From contig JBLDXI010000007.1 in the NCBI GenBank assembly GCA_047495785.1, positions 1,860,001 to 1,924,000 of the forward strand: a stretch of 64,000 bases of DNA, in the 5' to 3' direction. The DNA is from Lepidodermella squamata. Lineage: Eukaryota > Gastrotricha. Shown piece by piece: positions 24,662-35,017 of the stretch. A program made the position numbers and the translations under genes. The notes beneath the pieces are model-generated. The model searched no databases and had not been told where the DNA came from. It saw only the letters and a program-made list of their open reading frames with translations. Every line of letters begins with the position of its first letter. The first letter of the stretch is position 1.

Positions 24662-26137
24662 TCATCGACGCCAAACGATAACGGTACCACTACTGTCGGC
24701 AGAGGCTAGCAAGCTTTCGTCATACGCAAAATCGAGGCAGCAAACAGGCGACGCATGGCCGGGTAGAGCCGTTAGCACAACTGGAGACCCGGCCGTAAAA
24801 ACCAGGTCAGGCACCGCCGCAGCAGAATCGACCGCGATCAAGGTGACTAGGTGTTCTCGGTGCGGATCCCCTGTCCCTGCAGCAATAACCAGCCAACGCG
24901 ATGAGGTCAAAAGCGGCGCGAATGAAGCAGCTCCGTCCAGCCTAATCGGAACCTGGCAAACAGGTCTAGGCGCTAATGAATTCATTCCACTAGCAGAAAG
25001 CGGAGACAAAGTTGAATTCGAACTAGATGAACTCGAGCCAATGGTGAAGAGCCATAAATTCGACCCTGCCCCAATCAATAACAATGAATCTTCGGTCGAA
25101 GTAGATTTTTTGGTAGAATTGGGCGGTCTTTTTAAGGTAGGTAAAATGCGGCAGCCCAACGAATTTATCGGCATTCCCTCAGCAACTGTAATCTTATGAA
25201 TCCGAGTCAGCGAACTAACAGCCGGGTCAATTACAAAGGAGTAAATCGACCCAGTATCATCGCCGAGCCAAAAGGTTTTCAAATCTCGCTGGAAACAAAT
25301 TGATAGAGCCTGTCCACCAATTTTTCCAGTTCCTCTCTTCACCGATCTGCCAGTTGAAATGTTGATTAATTGCACGGTTTGTTTTGAAGTTCCGACTAAG
25401 ATGAAGTTGTTATTCAACGGTACGAATCGCGTCAAAGTTGGCATGTGAGGCGATGATAACATTATAGATCGCATGCATTGCGCGTGGGAGAGGCTCCATA
25501 GCCTGACGGTAGCATCTTGAGCCGCAGTTACCAGTAGTTCATTCGTTTCCGAGCAAGCCATGTCAACAACCCCGCAGCTGTGCTTCAAAACCGCAACAGT
25601 CGACGCTGGAGGCGGAAGAACTTGACGAATCACGACTTTACCGTCACTAGACGCTGTTGCCAAGCGAGATTTGTCGTCATTGAGGAAGAAAAGCCGGGTA
25701 ACTTTCTGGGTATGGTCGTCGAAAATGTGAAAGACGCCGTTGAATGTGTACGAAGTTGGAGGTGGCGGTGGCCTATTTGGATTTGATGCTGGATTAGGCG
25801 AGCCGGCTTTTGAGGGCGTATCTGATATCATCGAATTGATAGATGGTGGACCTCTCATTGGTCTACTCGCACTAGTAGTTCTATGAACAAAGCTTTGATT
25901 GAAGCTGTCTTGTTGTGACGAGGTGATAGAACCTCGTATCGATCCTTGGCCTGTATTGCCGAACTGCACTTTGAGCATTTGTGATCTAAGCTGAAGATAA
26001 TCTTTTGACCGAGAAGCTCCTGTAAGCAACTGACGCCGTCGCCGCAGATATAATGTGCGAAATGATGAATCCTGAAAGCGCAGTGGGGCGTACCTCGCGT
26101 CCAGCGTCAAGCAATGTTGAAGTTCCGTTGACGTCAT
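24662..26137 (-). CDS. WDR13: WD-repeat protein WDR13
   Basis: A single 491-codon exon. The N-terminus, LDARYAPLRFQDSSFRTLYL plus RRRRQLL, matches the WDR13-specific VDARYNAYR...FRTQYIRRRSQLL segment. The C-terminus, HASPVCCLDFAYDESLLASA followed by SGTVIVWRR, matches its last WD repeat ([31 protein letters not shown]). In between, repeats show NNNFILVGTSKQTVQLINIS and FWLGDDTGSIYSFV, also typical of WDR13. A Pro/Ser-rich linker (about residues 75-130) precedes the propeller. Mammalian WDR13 is a nuclear/cytosolic protein linked to chromatin-associated repression; its function here is inferred by homology. The lack of introns is notable. It lies 274 bp downstream of the cyclophilin gene on the same strand. 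Confidence 0.93.
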   Translation of the reverse strand: MTSTELQHCLTLDARYAPLRFQDSSFRTLYLRRRRQLLTGASRSKDYLQLRSQMLKVQFGNTGQGSIRGSITSSQQDSFNQSFVHRTTSASRPMRGPPSINSMISDTPSKAGSPNPASNPNRPPPPPTSYTFNGVFHIFDDHTQKVTRLFFLNDDKSRLATASSDGKVVIRQVLPPPASTVAVLKHSCGVVDMACSETNELLVTAAQDATVRLWSLSHAQCMRSIMLSSPHMPTLTRFVPLNNNFILVGTSKQTVQLINISTGRSVKRGTGKIGGQALSICFQRDLKTFWLGDDTGSIYSFVIDPAVSSLTRIHKITVAEGMPINSLGCRILPTLKRPPNSTKKSTSTEDSLLLIGAGSNLWLFTIGSSSSSSNSTLSPLSASGMNSLAPRPVCQVPIRLDGAASFAPLLTSSRWLVIAAGTGDPHREHLVTLIAVDSAAAVPDLVFTAGSPVVLTALPGHASPVCCLDFAYDESLLASADSSGTVIVWRR

Positions 26138-26411
26138 TTTCAGTTACATAACTCTATCAATTACAAACAGCGTTTTTAGCCAACGAAAGATTTACTTCCA
26201 CGAAATCACCAGGCAAGATAATCAGGAAAAAGACTTATTACGCACAACGGTCCTCTGACTATAGCAAAGCAGTTTCAATATAATTCAATAGTAGACATTA
26301 TTTGCAATATCATGACTAATATTTATCATTTATAGGTTCATATTGATCAATATTGTCCTTGTTTTTAAGCGTTCACAACGCTTCATAAATTGTGGAATTG
26401 CGATGTCATGT

Positions 26412-26985
26412 TTACAGTTGGCCGCAGTCAGCGATGACGACACGCTTGGTAGGAGTGCCGGACTTGCTGCCGCACTTTTCGATGGTCTTCAGGAGGTCGT
26501 GGCCCTCGACCATCTTGCCGAAGACAACGTGCTTGCCGTCGAGCCACGGGCAGGCGACGGTGGTCAAGAAGAACTGCGAACCGTTGGTGTTGGGGCCAGC
26601 GTTAGCCATGGACAGGAGGCCAGGGCCGGTGTGCTTGTGCTTGAAGTTTTCGTCCTGGAACTTGGCACCGTAGATCGACTCGCCACCAGTGCCGTTGCCA
26701 GCGGTGAAGTCACCACCTTGGCACATGAAGTCGGGGATGACACTACGAAGATGTTGAGATTATGAAATACAAATCATTACAAGTTGAGGCATTTATTTAC
26801 CGGTGGAAAGCACTGCCCTTGTAGTGAAGGGGCTTGCCAGACTTGCCAACGCCCTTCTCGCCGGTGCAGAGGGCACGGAAGTTCTCAGCGGTGCGGGGAA
26901 CGTCGTTGGCGAGCAACTCGAAGGTCAGGCGGCCAGCATTGGCGCCATCGATGGAGATGTCGAAAAAGACACGAGGGTTGGCCAT
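26412..26985 (-). CDS. Cyclophilin A-type peptidyl-prolyl isomerase (divergent-loop class)
   Basis: Two exons, 26985..26801 and 26742..26412, give 171 residues. The enzyme catalyses cis-trans isomerisation of Xaa-Pro bonds and binds cyclosporin. The catalytic Arg sits in FHRVIPDF (residue 62), joined across the intron. Other active-site landmarks are [27 protein letters not shown] and [10 protein letters not shown] with the cyclosporin-contact Trp. The seven-residue insertion with KSGKPLH and its Glu partner marks the divergent-loop subclass seen in nematodes and plants. The start MANPRVFFD is the canonical cytosolic one, and no in-frame upstream ATG exists. The codon choice (many C/G third positions) is stronger than in neighbouring genes, as expected of a highly expressed gene. 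Confidence 0.97.
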
Positions 26986-27939
26986 TACTAACGATACCAG
27001 GAGAAATAAATTCAAGCCTATTAGTGAGAAAATTGAACATAGAAATGTCAAGTTCCATGAAATTATGACTCAGTAGCGGGGGGAATGTAAAATAGTAATT
27101 CTAAATTCCAAGCCGAAAATTGAAGACTAGAGGAAGTCGAAAGTCGCGAACTACATTTTAAAAACGCCGCGCTTACGGGTTGATGGATATACGATTTGAA
27201 GCTAAAAACTGCAAATACTTGGCGCAGAAAATCACGCGAATTTACGAAAGAAGGATCATGTCACATGCTGTGATGACACGTCACACAGGGGCACGATCAT
27301 CGCCGAAAAAGCTGAACAAAAACAAAGAAAACATGCCGGCGCCGCTGCGCCTACAAAAAAACGCGTTGCTTTTTTTAATAGCTGAAATTCAGTTTCATAT
27401 AAAAATTTCTATTAAAACAAGGATTACATGTGGATAAAATTCTTCGTTGAAAATGATTTGAATTTACGCGGGAATACTTTTGTGAGGTCACCCTGTTTTT
27501 TTTGGCTCTTGCATCATGATGCGAAGCTCTCGATGTTTCCTTCATACGTGGCCGCTGATTCATGGCTTTAACTCTTGTCTCTTGTTAATATAGCTGTTTA
27601 CATCTTGTGGTTTTGCTTTGAACTCAATTCATGAAAGGGATGTCTAAGAGGCCGAGAGCGTCCTCCGAGTCGTAAAATTCGGAAATGGTGTTGGTTCAGC
27701 TTTTGGTTCAGCTTGTGAAATTCAGCTTTTTATGCCTTTATGCAGGAACTCGCGTTTGATTTTCGTCACCGCATAAACAATATTTTGAAAATAATTGAGA
27801 CAGCGGACAGCTTTTCACACATGCTCATCAGCTGGTTGCTAATAACTTCTTTATATTTTTCATCGTTTTCTAGCTAGCAAAATGAGTTCAGAGAGTACTG
27901 AATAATTGAAAATGATATGTGAACGCGAACGATTCCGGC
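26986..27939. other. Bidirectional intergenic region between cyclophilin and IRE1
   Basis: The cyclophilin (-) and IRE1 (+) genes diverge from this 954-bp interval, so it should hold both promoters and 5'UTRs. I do not recognise a coding exon. I looked for an ER-stress-type element but cannot claim one. Confidence 0.4.
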
Positions 27940-30900
27940 ATGCGGTCTGATCTACCTTCCTTAGCGTCATTATTGACGCTCCTGCTTTTAATCTGCTCAA
28001 AAACAGCGAGAGCTAACCAGAGTGCCGATTTATCCGTCGTTGCCGTTGATGACTTTCCGTCACCTGCGAGTTCTCTGGTCGGCAATGCTCCTCAAGAACT
28101 TAAGACGACTAATGTAGACAGACATATGGTAATTTCAGCATGGCGTGTGTTTCAGCACTCCTGGTTCACGCATATAATTTCAGGTCGTATTGACGATGGA
28201 TGGCTCGTTACACTGTGTCGGTCAGCGAAGTGGTAGCTTGTTATGGAAAACTACAGAAGAACCTCTGATTAAAGTGCGTTTTGCAGTCAACTGATCAATC
28301 ATTCATCTGTTATTTCTCAATTTCACACTCAGGTTACACAAGACAGCGTGAAAGAGTTCTTGCTCATCCCAAACCCTAAAGACGGCTCTTTATACGCTTA
28401 CGATGGCAACCAATTGTCAAAATACCCTTTTTCTATACCACAACTCGTGGCGTTGTCTCCTTCACGGACTGCGAATGGTCACTTGTACGCCGGCTCAAAG
28501 CGGGATGTTTGGATCGCCATCAGTAACAAATGAAATTTCAGTAAATGACTAGTCTATAGAAAATTATTTCTTTTAGATATGACCAGTGGCGAGAAAGTGG
28601 AGACAGTAACGCTGGATCGTGGTTTCGAGAAAATGTGCCCCGCCAATAATGAACATCCATCGCAAGCAAGTGAAATAGCTTACGTCGGACGAAGTGAGTA
28701 CAATCTGGGCGTTTTCGATTCTAACTCGCGTCAAAAGAAGTGGTTCGGCTCATTTATGGATTATTCATCCCACGCAAATCTCGACGTTCAAGACTACGAT
28801 TTGCGTCATTTAACCACCAGCACAGGAGGAATATTGGCAACAGCTGATGAAACCACGGGCGAACTGCTGTGGTTTAAAGATTTCGGATCTCCGGTGGCGG
28901 GAATTTTTCTATGGGAAGCTGCTGGCTTGCAAAGAGTTCCATTTAATACATTCGTCCCAGACGCCTTAAATCTACTGTTAAACCCTAAAGGGCCGTCCTC
29001 ATTGCTGAAAGATCTCTCCTTTCGTCAACGAACTGCACTATTAGCGCCAAGTATCCAAGCCATTTTGTTTGTCGGCTCTTCAAAATACGGTGCCTATACT
29101 ATGCCTACCCTTGGTCTAATGCAAGATTCCATTAAGTTGTTGGCGAATGACAAACAGCAGCTATTAGCCGGTGGTTCTGTGGAAGTTGCACCTCATCCGA
29201 CTAACATGCCGAAAAGTATCGAAGAAGAGAAAACTGGGTCATATTTACAGGGCTACTACAATATGCCTGATAAAACTGCGCTCGAGTTGATACCAGCTCA
29301 TGGCGATTTATTCAGTTACCCTAGTTTCATTCCTAATGTACCTCGATTGCCCGGGCCAACTGCCGGCGACGATGCGACTCCTGATACTGATCATTTAATG
29401 GGGTTCGCCTTTTATTTATCGTCGCTATTAGTTGCGGTCGTGGTTGCAGTTGGCACTTCTTTCTATTTCACTCGTGGTCGTAAAAAGCCAGTTTCATCAT
29501 CAACCGGGGCTCAAACTACAAAAAGCACTATTTTGGATCATACAGATTCGTCTGGTCGCAAAGTGTACCACGTTGGCAAACTTGAATTCTACCCAGATAC
29601 CATTTTAGGCTATGGATCTGCTGGCACTATTGTTTACGAGGGTAAATTCGATGGTAGAAGAGTTGCTGTCAAGCGACTTGTACCTGAATTATGCGGCCTA
29701 GCCGAGAAAGAAGCGCAACTACTCCGGTTATCTGATAAACATTCTAATGTGATCCGCTATTTTTTGACTGAAACTGACTCGCATTTCTGCTATTTGGCAC
29801 TTGAACTAGCTGCCGGGACACTGGCAGATTACGTTGAAGGGAAATTAACCCAAACCTGCCCATTGCCTCCGTTGACCATCATTGAACAGGCTTTACATGG
29901 GCTGCAACATTTGCATAGTCTTGGAATCGTTCATCGCGATTTGAAGCCAGCTAATGTGTTGATTTCAATGCCTGAAAGTAAGACAAATACGAGAGTTCGG
30001 GCGATGATCAGCGATTTCGGGCTTTGTAAACGGATTTCGCATTCGTCAAGTTGGGTCGCAAAATCATCGACCATGGGCAGAACAATCGGCGGAACTGAGG
30101 GTTGGATCGCCCCAGAGATTTTGCTGCACTGCTTTCCGGCGAATGGCACTGGAGCTGGCGATGGAAATGTTGTTGAAACAAGTAAAATGCCGAACATTAC
30201 GCCGGCTGTTGACATATTTTCAGCCGGTTGCCTGATTTATTACGCAATGACGAGTGGTAAACACCCGTTTGGCGAACCGCTGCGTCGCCAGGTTAACATT
30301 CAATCGGGCAAGGCTGACTTTTTCGAGTTGCAACAGCTCGGGTTTTACCCGGCGAAGGATCTATGCGAATGGATGGTTGTTTTCGACCCGCAGAAGCGAC
30401 CAACTGTACAGGAATGCCTTGTTCACCCTACTTTTTGGCCAAATGGTAAGCTGTAACTTGATATTACTGATTAAATATAAATTCAAAGAATATCATCAAT
30501 TTTCTGATATATCTCGAATTTTTTATTGGTTTATTCATTATTAAGAAGGATTTTCATTTCAACTTATTTTATCGATTTTCTAGGCAAACAGTTGTCTTTC
30601 TTGCTCGACGTTTCTGATCGATTGGAAAAAGTACAACCGGGCGATGGGTGCCCGGCACTGACCAATTTGGAACGCGGCGCCTCTTACATTGTCAACCACG
30701 ACTGGCGGCGGCATGTCGGCGACGAATTGCAAGCTGAACTGCGATCGCACCGCAGTTATCGCGGCAATTCGGTTCGCGATTTGATGCGCGCTATTCGCAA
30801 CAAAAAGCATCATTATCAGGTAATATTTTAAGGAGGATTTTTATTTCTAATTTCGTAATTTTACTATTGTTTGCTAATTTTTTTAATTTCATTTTTGCTA

Positions 30901-31247
30901 AATGGAAAAATCAATTTTTTTTAAAGGAACTGCCTGAGCCGGTAAAACTGGCGCTTGGTGAAATTCCAGACGGGTTTTTGACGTTTTTCACGAACCGCTT
31001 TCCTCGCCTGCTGATCCACGTGTACCGCGCGGCGTCGTGCATCGGCGACGAGCCGCCACTTTCAGGCTACTACTGCAAGCAGGTCAGTCCGAATTCGCCG
31101 CCGAAGCGCACCAACACCCCAGTTGAATCGCTGCGACCGGCCGGAATCGCACCGCGGCCAACCCCAGAAAACACGCCACCGCCTTCTAACTTAATTCAGC
31201 CCCAGCCTACACCAATTGATAAACAGTCCAACAATAGCGAAGAGTAA
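27940..31247 (+). CDS. IRE1: IRE1 ER-stress sensor kinase/endoribonuclease
   Basis: Six exons join as 27940..28128, 28184..28273, 28333..28522, 28577..30445, 30584..30819 and 30927..31247, giving 964 residues; human IRE1 alpha is 977. IRE1 senses unfolded proteins in the ER lumen, oligomerises, and splices XBP1-type mRNA. A signal peptide (1-~26) leads into the luminal domain, with TMDGSLHCVG and PNPKDGSLYAYDG matching the human propeller strands. The single transmembrane helix is near 430-453. The kinase has GYGSAGTIV, VAVKR (Lys near 520), HRDLKPAN (near 609), DFG (near 636) and GTEGWIAPE. The KEN RNase domain contains RNKKHHYQ at 851-858, the catalytic Arg/Asn/His/Tyr set, and FFTNRFPRLLIHVYR. 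The C-terminus is Pro-rich. All functional residues appear intact. Confidence 0.97.
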
Positions 31248-31901
31248 AATCGTGTAGTATTTTTATTTATATTTTATCGTCCATCAAGAAGTTGAACGCA
31301 GACAGGAAAACATCACCAAAAACATTACTATTTTTTTTATTGAATTGAGTTGACTGACCAAAATCTTTGTTTTCCTAGATCTTGTTGTTTGAGCTGATGA
31401 TGAATACTACACTATATTATGTACAAAATATATTAATTCTCTCTTTCATTGTGAAACGGTTTAACGTAAAGTTAAATTTTTGTTGATACGATTTTGAGTT
31501 CGAGAAAAATCATCATTTAACCATTAAAATATCTGCATTTTCTCCTCGAGACTATCATCAAAAATACCTAATGCGATACTGCTTGTTAACGACTTACGGT
31601 GTGCGTTTATTCTTTCAATTTTTCGGTTTTTTTCGCTCTATGTTATTTTTTGTGGCTCGTTATTCTGCCGAATAGGTGCTGGGCCATCCTTTGTGCTGTT
31701 ATTCCTTGAACGTATAAACTCTCATTATCCAAATCCATAATAATCATGTGTATTATCCGCGTTAATGTAGCATTTCATGGGCTGAGCGAAATATTTTGCA
31801 AAATTGTTAAGGTTGTCACACTCAAAGGACACGTGTTTTTTTGTTCGATATCAATAAAAAAGGAAATTTTTGAATGAAAAACTTCGGAATTTTTATTGTT
31901 T
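31248..31901. other. 3'UTR interval between convergent IRE1 and WAP-like genes
   Basis: No coding exon is supported. A plus-strand AATAAA at 31853-31858 could end the IRE1 transcript. A minus-strand AATAAA (31892-31897) lies just past the WAP-like gene stop. Confidence 0.4.
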
Positions 31902-32569
31902 TCACACGCTGTAAAAGCTGGGGTCCATGCACGTTTTACTGCCACAGCCGTTGGAGCAGCATAATTGACCTCGAATCGGACAAATGAACTCACAGCTCGG
32001 CACCTCGGGCAGACATTGGCCCGGCGGCAACGGCGGGCACGAGCCACTGACTTGCAGTTTCAGGCGTTGCAAAATTAGCGGTATAGGCTCCGTTGTCGTG
32101 ATGTCCGTGCCGTTGTACGGCACCATTATCGGGTCTTTACACAGCGTGCCACAGCCGTTCGAGCAGCACAGTTGCTGGCGATCCGCGCAGTTGAAGCACA
32201 AGTTAGCGCACGTGCCAACAATGCCAGATGGAACTTCCGGGCACTCGGGTCGCATCAGCGCTGTGGTTGTTTCAATTGAGGAGGACGTCGTAGTTTCAAC
32301 CGGGTCGCAGATGACGCGACGTCCGTTCAGGTAGAACAGGTAATCGCAACCTCCACCGCAGAAATACGGCATGCAAAACGCATTAGGATAGGCTGTTAAA
32401 ACAAAACAATTTTTTAAGGCGGATTTTCATTGCGAAATTTAACACCTTTGCACTTTGCATTTGAACACGGGTCAATACAGCCAGCTGGCCTGACGCACGG
32501 GTCGTCAGCGAGGCAAATTTCGAAGTAGGAAATTGACACTAGTGAAACAACTAGAGCCTGAATAAACAT
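31902..32569 (-). CDS. Secreted Cys-rich protein with two WAP-like domains
   Basis: Two exons, 32569..32446 and 32392..31902, give 204 residues. The start at 32569 gives a clean signal peptide ending ICLA before DDPCVRP. An in-frame ATG a dozen codons upstream would bury the hydrophobic core. The mature N-terminus is a Cys-rich module (PCSNAKCKAYPNAFC, then YFCGGGCDYLFYLNGRRVIC), a pattern seen in invertebrate secreted proteins. It is followed by a Thr-rich linker and two repeats of a four-disulfide-core-like unit, each ending QLCCSNGCG-xxC-xDP. WAP domains commonly inhibit serine proteases or have antimicrobial roles; which applies here is unknown. The intron carries a copy of the dispersed AAGGCGGATTTT motif, antisense to the gene. 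Confidence 0.82.
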
Positions 32570-32830
32570 GGCGACTGGGTGTATTTTACATTGAATTAAC
32601 ATCAATTAAGATGGCTGTAATTTGTGTATACATATACACTTGCTATAGTCATAGCGCGTGTTGCTTGAACCTTTTGTTTACTGAGTTTTTTGTTGAGGAG
32701 TTTGCACGTAGAGGGAAGAATATTGTTGCTTATGGCATATAAAAATGCTCTATAAGTCTGATGGTTGCGTGGGTGAATATAAGGCAGCATTCTAGCTCAA
32801 TTAAATTACTTATCACATCATTTTGCTGAT

Positions 32831-32836
32831 TTTATT
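32831..32836 (-). promoter_or_regulatory. AATAAA poly(A) signal of the methyltransferase gene
   Basis: TTTATT on the plus strand is AATAAA on the minus strand, about 35 nt past the methyltransferase stop codon. This indicates a eukaryotic-style transcript end for that gene. Confidence 0.55.
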
Positions 32837-32870
32837 TAAAAAAATATCACAAATCACAGATTTTGAAAAA

Positions 32871-33488
32871 TTAGGATGATTCATCAAGAATAGTTGACTT
32901 GAATAGTCTCAAATGAACGCGTTCATGTACCACATGGTCGATGAGCTGCCAACCGTAGCTGTTGGAACCTTCCAGATGCGGCAATTTATGAGGCGAAATA
33001 ATGACGAGATATCGCGAGATCATCGCTAGGTTATAGCACAGCAAAACTAACAGCGATTGAGGGCACAAATGCATGGCGTAGCTGCATACGATTAAATCGT
33101 AGCTACGACCCTCGAGAACTCCCAGTGTAGCTATGCCTGAAAAGGTGAATGTCTCAGCCCGCGTGCCGGTTCTATCTAGATAAGCATCGGCTGTAAAAGG
33201 GTCGATTCCTGTCACATCGTCGGTGATTCCAAGAGATTGAAAGGCCAAAGTTGCCTCGCCGCTGCCACAGGCTAGATCAAGTATTTTCAACTTGGTCTTA
33301 ATCAAATCATCTTTCAGCCATTTTCTCTCGTCGAAACAGTATTTTATTGCGTCTGAAATCTTTGCTTCGTGAGGGTTGCGGTAATAACTTCCGGATTTTT
33401 TATAGTACCCCTCAACGCCTTGATCGGTGTAACTTTTCCTGAATCCTCCTCCATCGGTCTTGCTTTGTGCTGTTTGATTTGGTGACAT
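32871..33488 (-). CDS. Small class I SAM-dependent methyltransferase, single exon
   Basis: A 205-residue uninterrupted frame starts MSPNQTAQSK. Motif I of Rossmann-fold methyltransferases is clear (KILDLACGSGEATLAF, residues 68-83), followed by an acidic motif II loop (VTGIDPFT, Asp 96) and a motif IV-like stretch YDLIVCSYAMHLCP. A distinctive N-terminal block, GVEGYYKKSGSYYRNPHEA (residues 24-42), precedes the fold. I associate that GVxxYYxxxGxxYxNPH pattern with fungal, algal and protist methyltransferases rather than with well-known animal families, but I cannot search to confirm it. The substrate is unknown and soluble cytosolic localisation is likely. It lies 301 bp upstream of the WAP-like gene on the same strand. 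Horizontal acquisition is a possibility discussed separately. Confidence 0.85.
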   Translation of the reverse strand: MSPNQTAQSKTDGGGFRKSYTDQGVEGYYKKSGSYYRNPHEAKISDAIKYCFDERKWLKDDLIKTKLKILDLACGSGEATLAFQSLGITDDVTGIDPFTADAYLDRTGTRAETFTFSGIATLGVLEGRSYDLIVCSYAMHLCPQSLLVLLCYNLAMISRYLVIISPHKLPHLEGSNSYGWQLIDHVVHERVHLRLFKSTILDESS

Positions 33489-35017
33489 TTCAAGGTAGAA
33501 AAGGTGTGACTACGAGTGACAAAATCGATGTGTCTATATAATATAAACTAGCTGCCAGTAACTGTTTGTAGCTAGTAAAGCGACAGAGAGGTAAAATAGG
33601 TACCTTGATGGTTATAGCGCTGCAGTAGCGAAAAGCAATAAAAAATATTAAATATTTGATTACATGTGCGTGTTGTTTACGGTGTCGATCAAGTTTTGCA
33701 AGCGTGCGAGGCGTAATCGATAACAAAGATGAGCGTTGTAGCCCTTCTTTGGAAATTTGGCCAGCAGATAAAGCTATAGGAAAATGAGAGAAAAAGGGCG
33801 GCGTGAGCATATATAAATATGTATGTAGCAAGAGTAGTCTTGTTCTTGAGATTTTTCCAGACTGAATCCTCAGCATAAGTTTGACCGACCTATTTCAACG
33901 AGCCAATCAGATATTCCGCACTAATCTTATCACTTGCTTGAAGCGACGTAAAAAGATATTTCCACAAACAAACAAAAATGCATTTTTGTCACATAATACG
34001 TTATATTCTGGTGGAGTGCCAACGATTTTCGGGAATGAAAAACCTCCTTTAACCTGCTCGCTCTATTCAAAAAAAGAAAAGCGAAGATAAAAAATGAATG
34101 GGGTAATAAAAAAATTGACAGTCCTTTTATTGGCGAATCGCAACCTATGCAGCTTTCGAAAAAATCAAGAAGAACGAACCATGATCAAAGAGGAGACTTT
34201 GCGGTTTGATAACTGATGAATACGTGATTGAGGAATCCTTAGATATTTAGAGCAAAAATTAAGGAATCCTTAACGGTGTCGAAGGCAGTCACGAGGGCCC
34301 AATTGATATTGAAAACTTGCACTGAACATAAAATACATGGTTTTGTACATCCTTGGCATCCTTGTATCATAATTCTCTGTTTTGATCTTATATAGGTATT
34401 ACAAAACTTTAGTCAGCTTAGACTGTCTCAATTCATTCACGACCTTTTTGTTGAAACCGGTAGATGATGAAATAAGAGTCAAACACAATGGAACGTAATT
34501 TTTTTTTGCAAAAACGCGCTTCCTTTTGTCAGTTTTAGTCATCGGCATCATAAGCCCAATTCTGGAGAATGTTCTGAATGGTCTTATCAGGTTGTGCAAC
34601 ATCAGACGCTTCAAAAATATCCCACAAATTATTATACCAATCTGCATGGAACTCGGCTAGATAGAAAAAACTCCATTCGATGTTCGAAGAGTCAACTCGC
34701 CTTCAAACGCAAGTACAGTCAAATAGGGATGCTTTATATCTAATCATACATTCTCTTTATTTGGTCATTTGTTCCTTCGAATAAACAATATAAAAGCATT
34801 TACAAAGAAAATGACAGTATTATACAGAAAATGAGAAGGAAAAATGATAAAATAAAACTCTCTCCGCTTTACCCAGCCCGCCGGGCGTGATATTAAATTA
34901 ATTCACGTCAAGCGAAGCGAGTACTTAATCTTGCAATAATAAATTGCCGATGATTACAACTTGAGGTTGATTTTTGATTATAAAGCCGTTAATCTGCCAA
35001 GAAAATCTATGAAAGGT
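33489..35017. other. Gene-free interval upstream of the methyltransferase
   Basis: No coding exon is supported. An 82-codon minus-strand frame at 34399-34647 lacks recognisable features. The right part should be the 3'UTR of the P450 gene, with a candidate minus-strand AATAAA at 34756-34761. Confidence 0.4.

Noticed and set aside
26343-26765. Long plus-strand open frame opposite cyclophilin exon 2
   Set aside because: It is an antisense shadow of a strongly biased coding exon. Its translation has no family resemblance.
26986-27051. In-frame hydrophobic extension upstream of cyclophilin that looks like a signal peptide
   Set aside because: The frame has no ATG before a stop; the apparent start is a [12 protein letters not shown] is the canonical cytosolic start, and the T-rich 5'UTR explains the hydrophobic reading.
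34399-34647. 82-codon minus-strand frame
   Set aside because: Low-information composition, no motif, and no adjoining exons.
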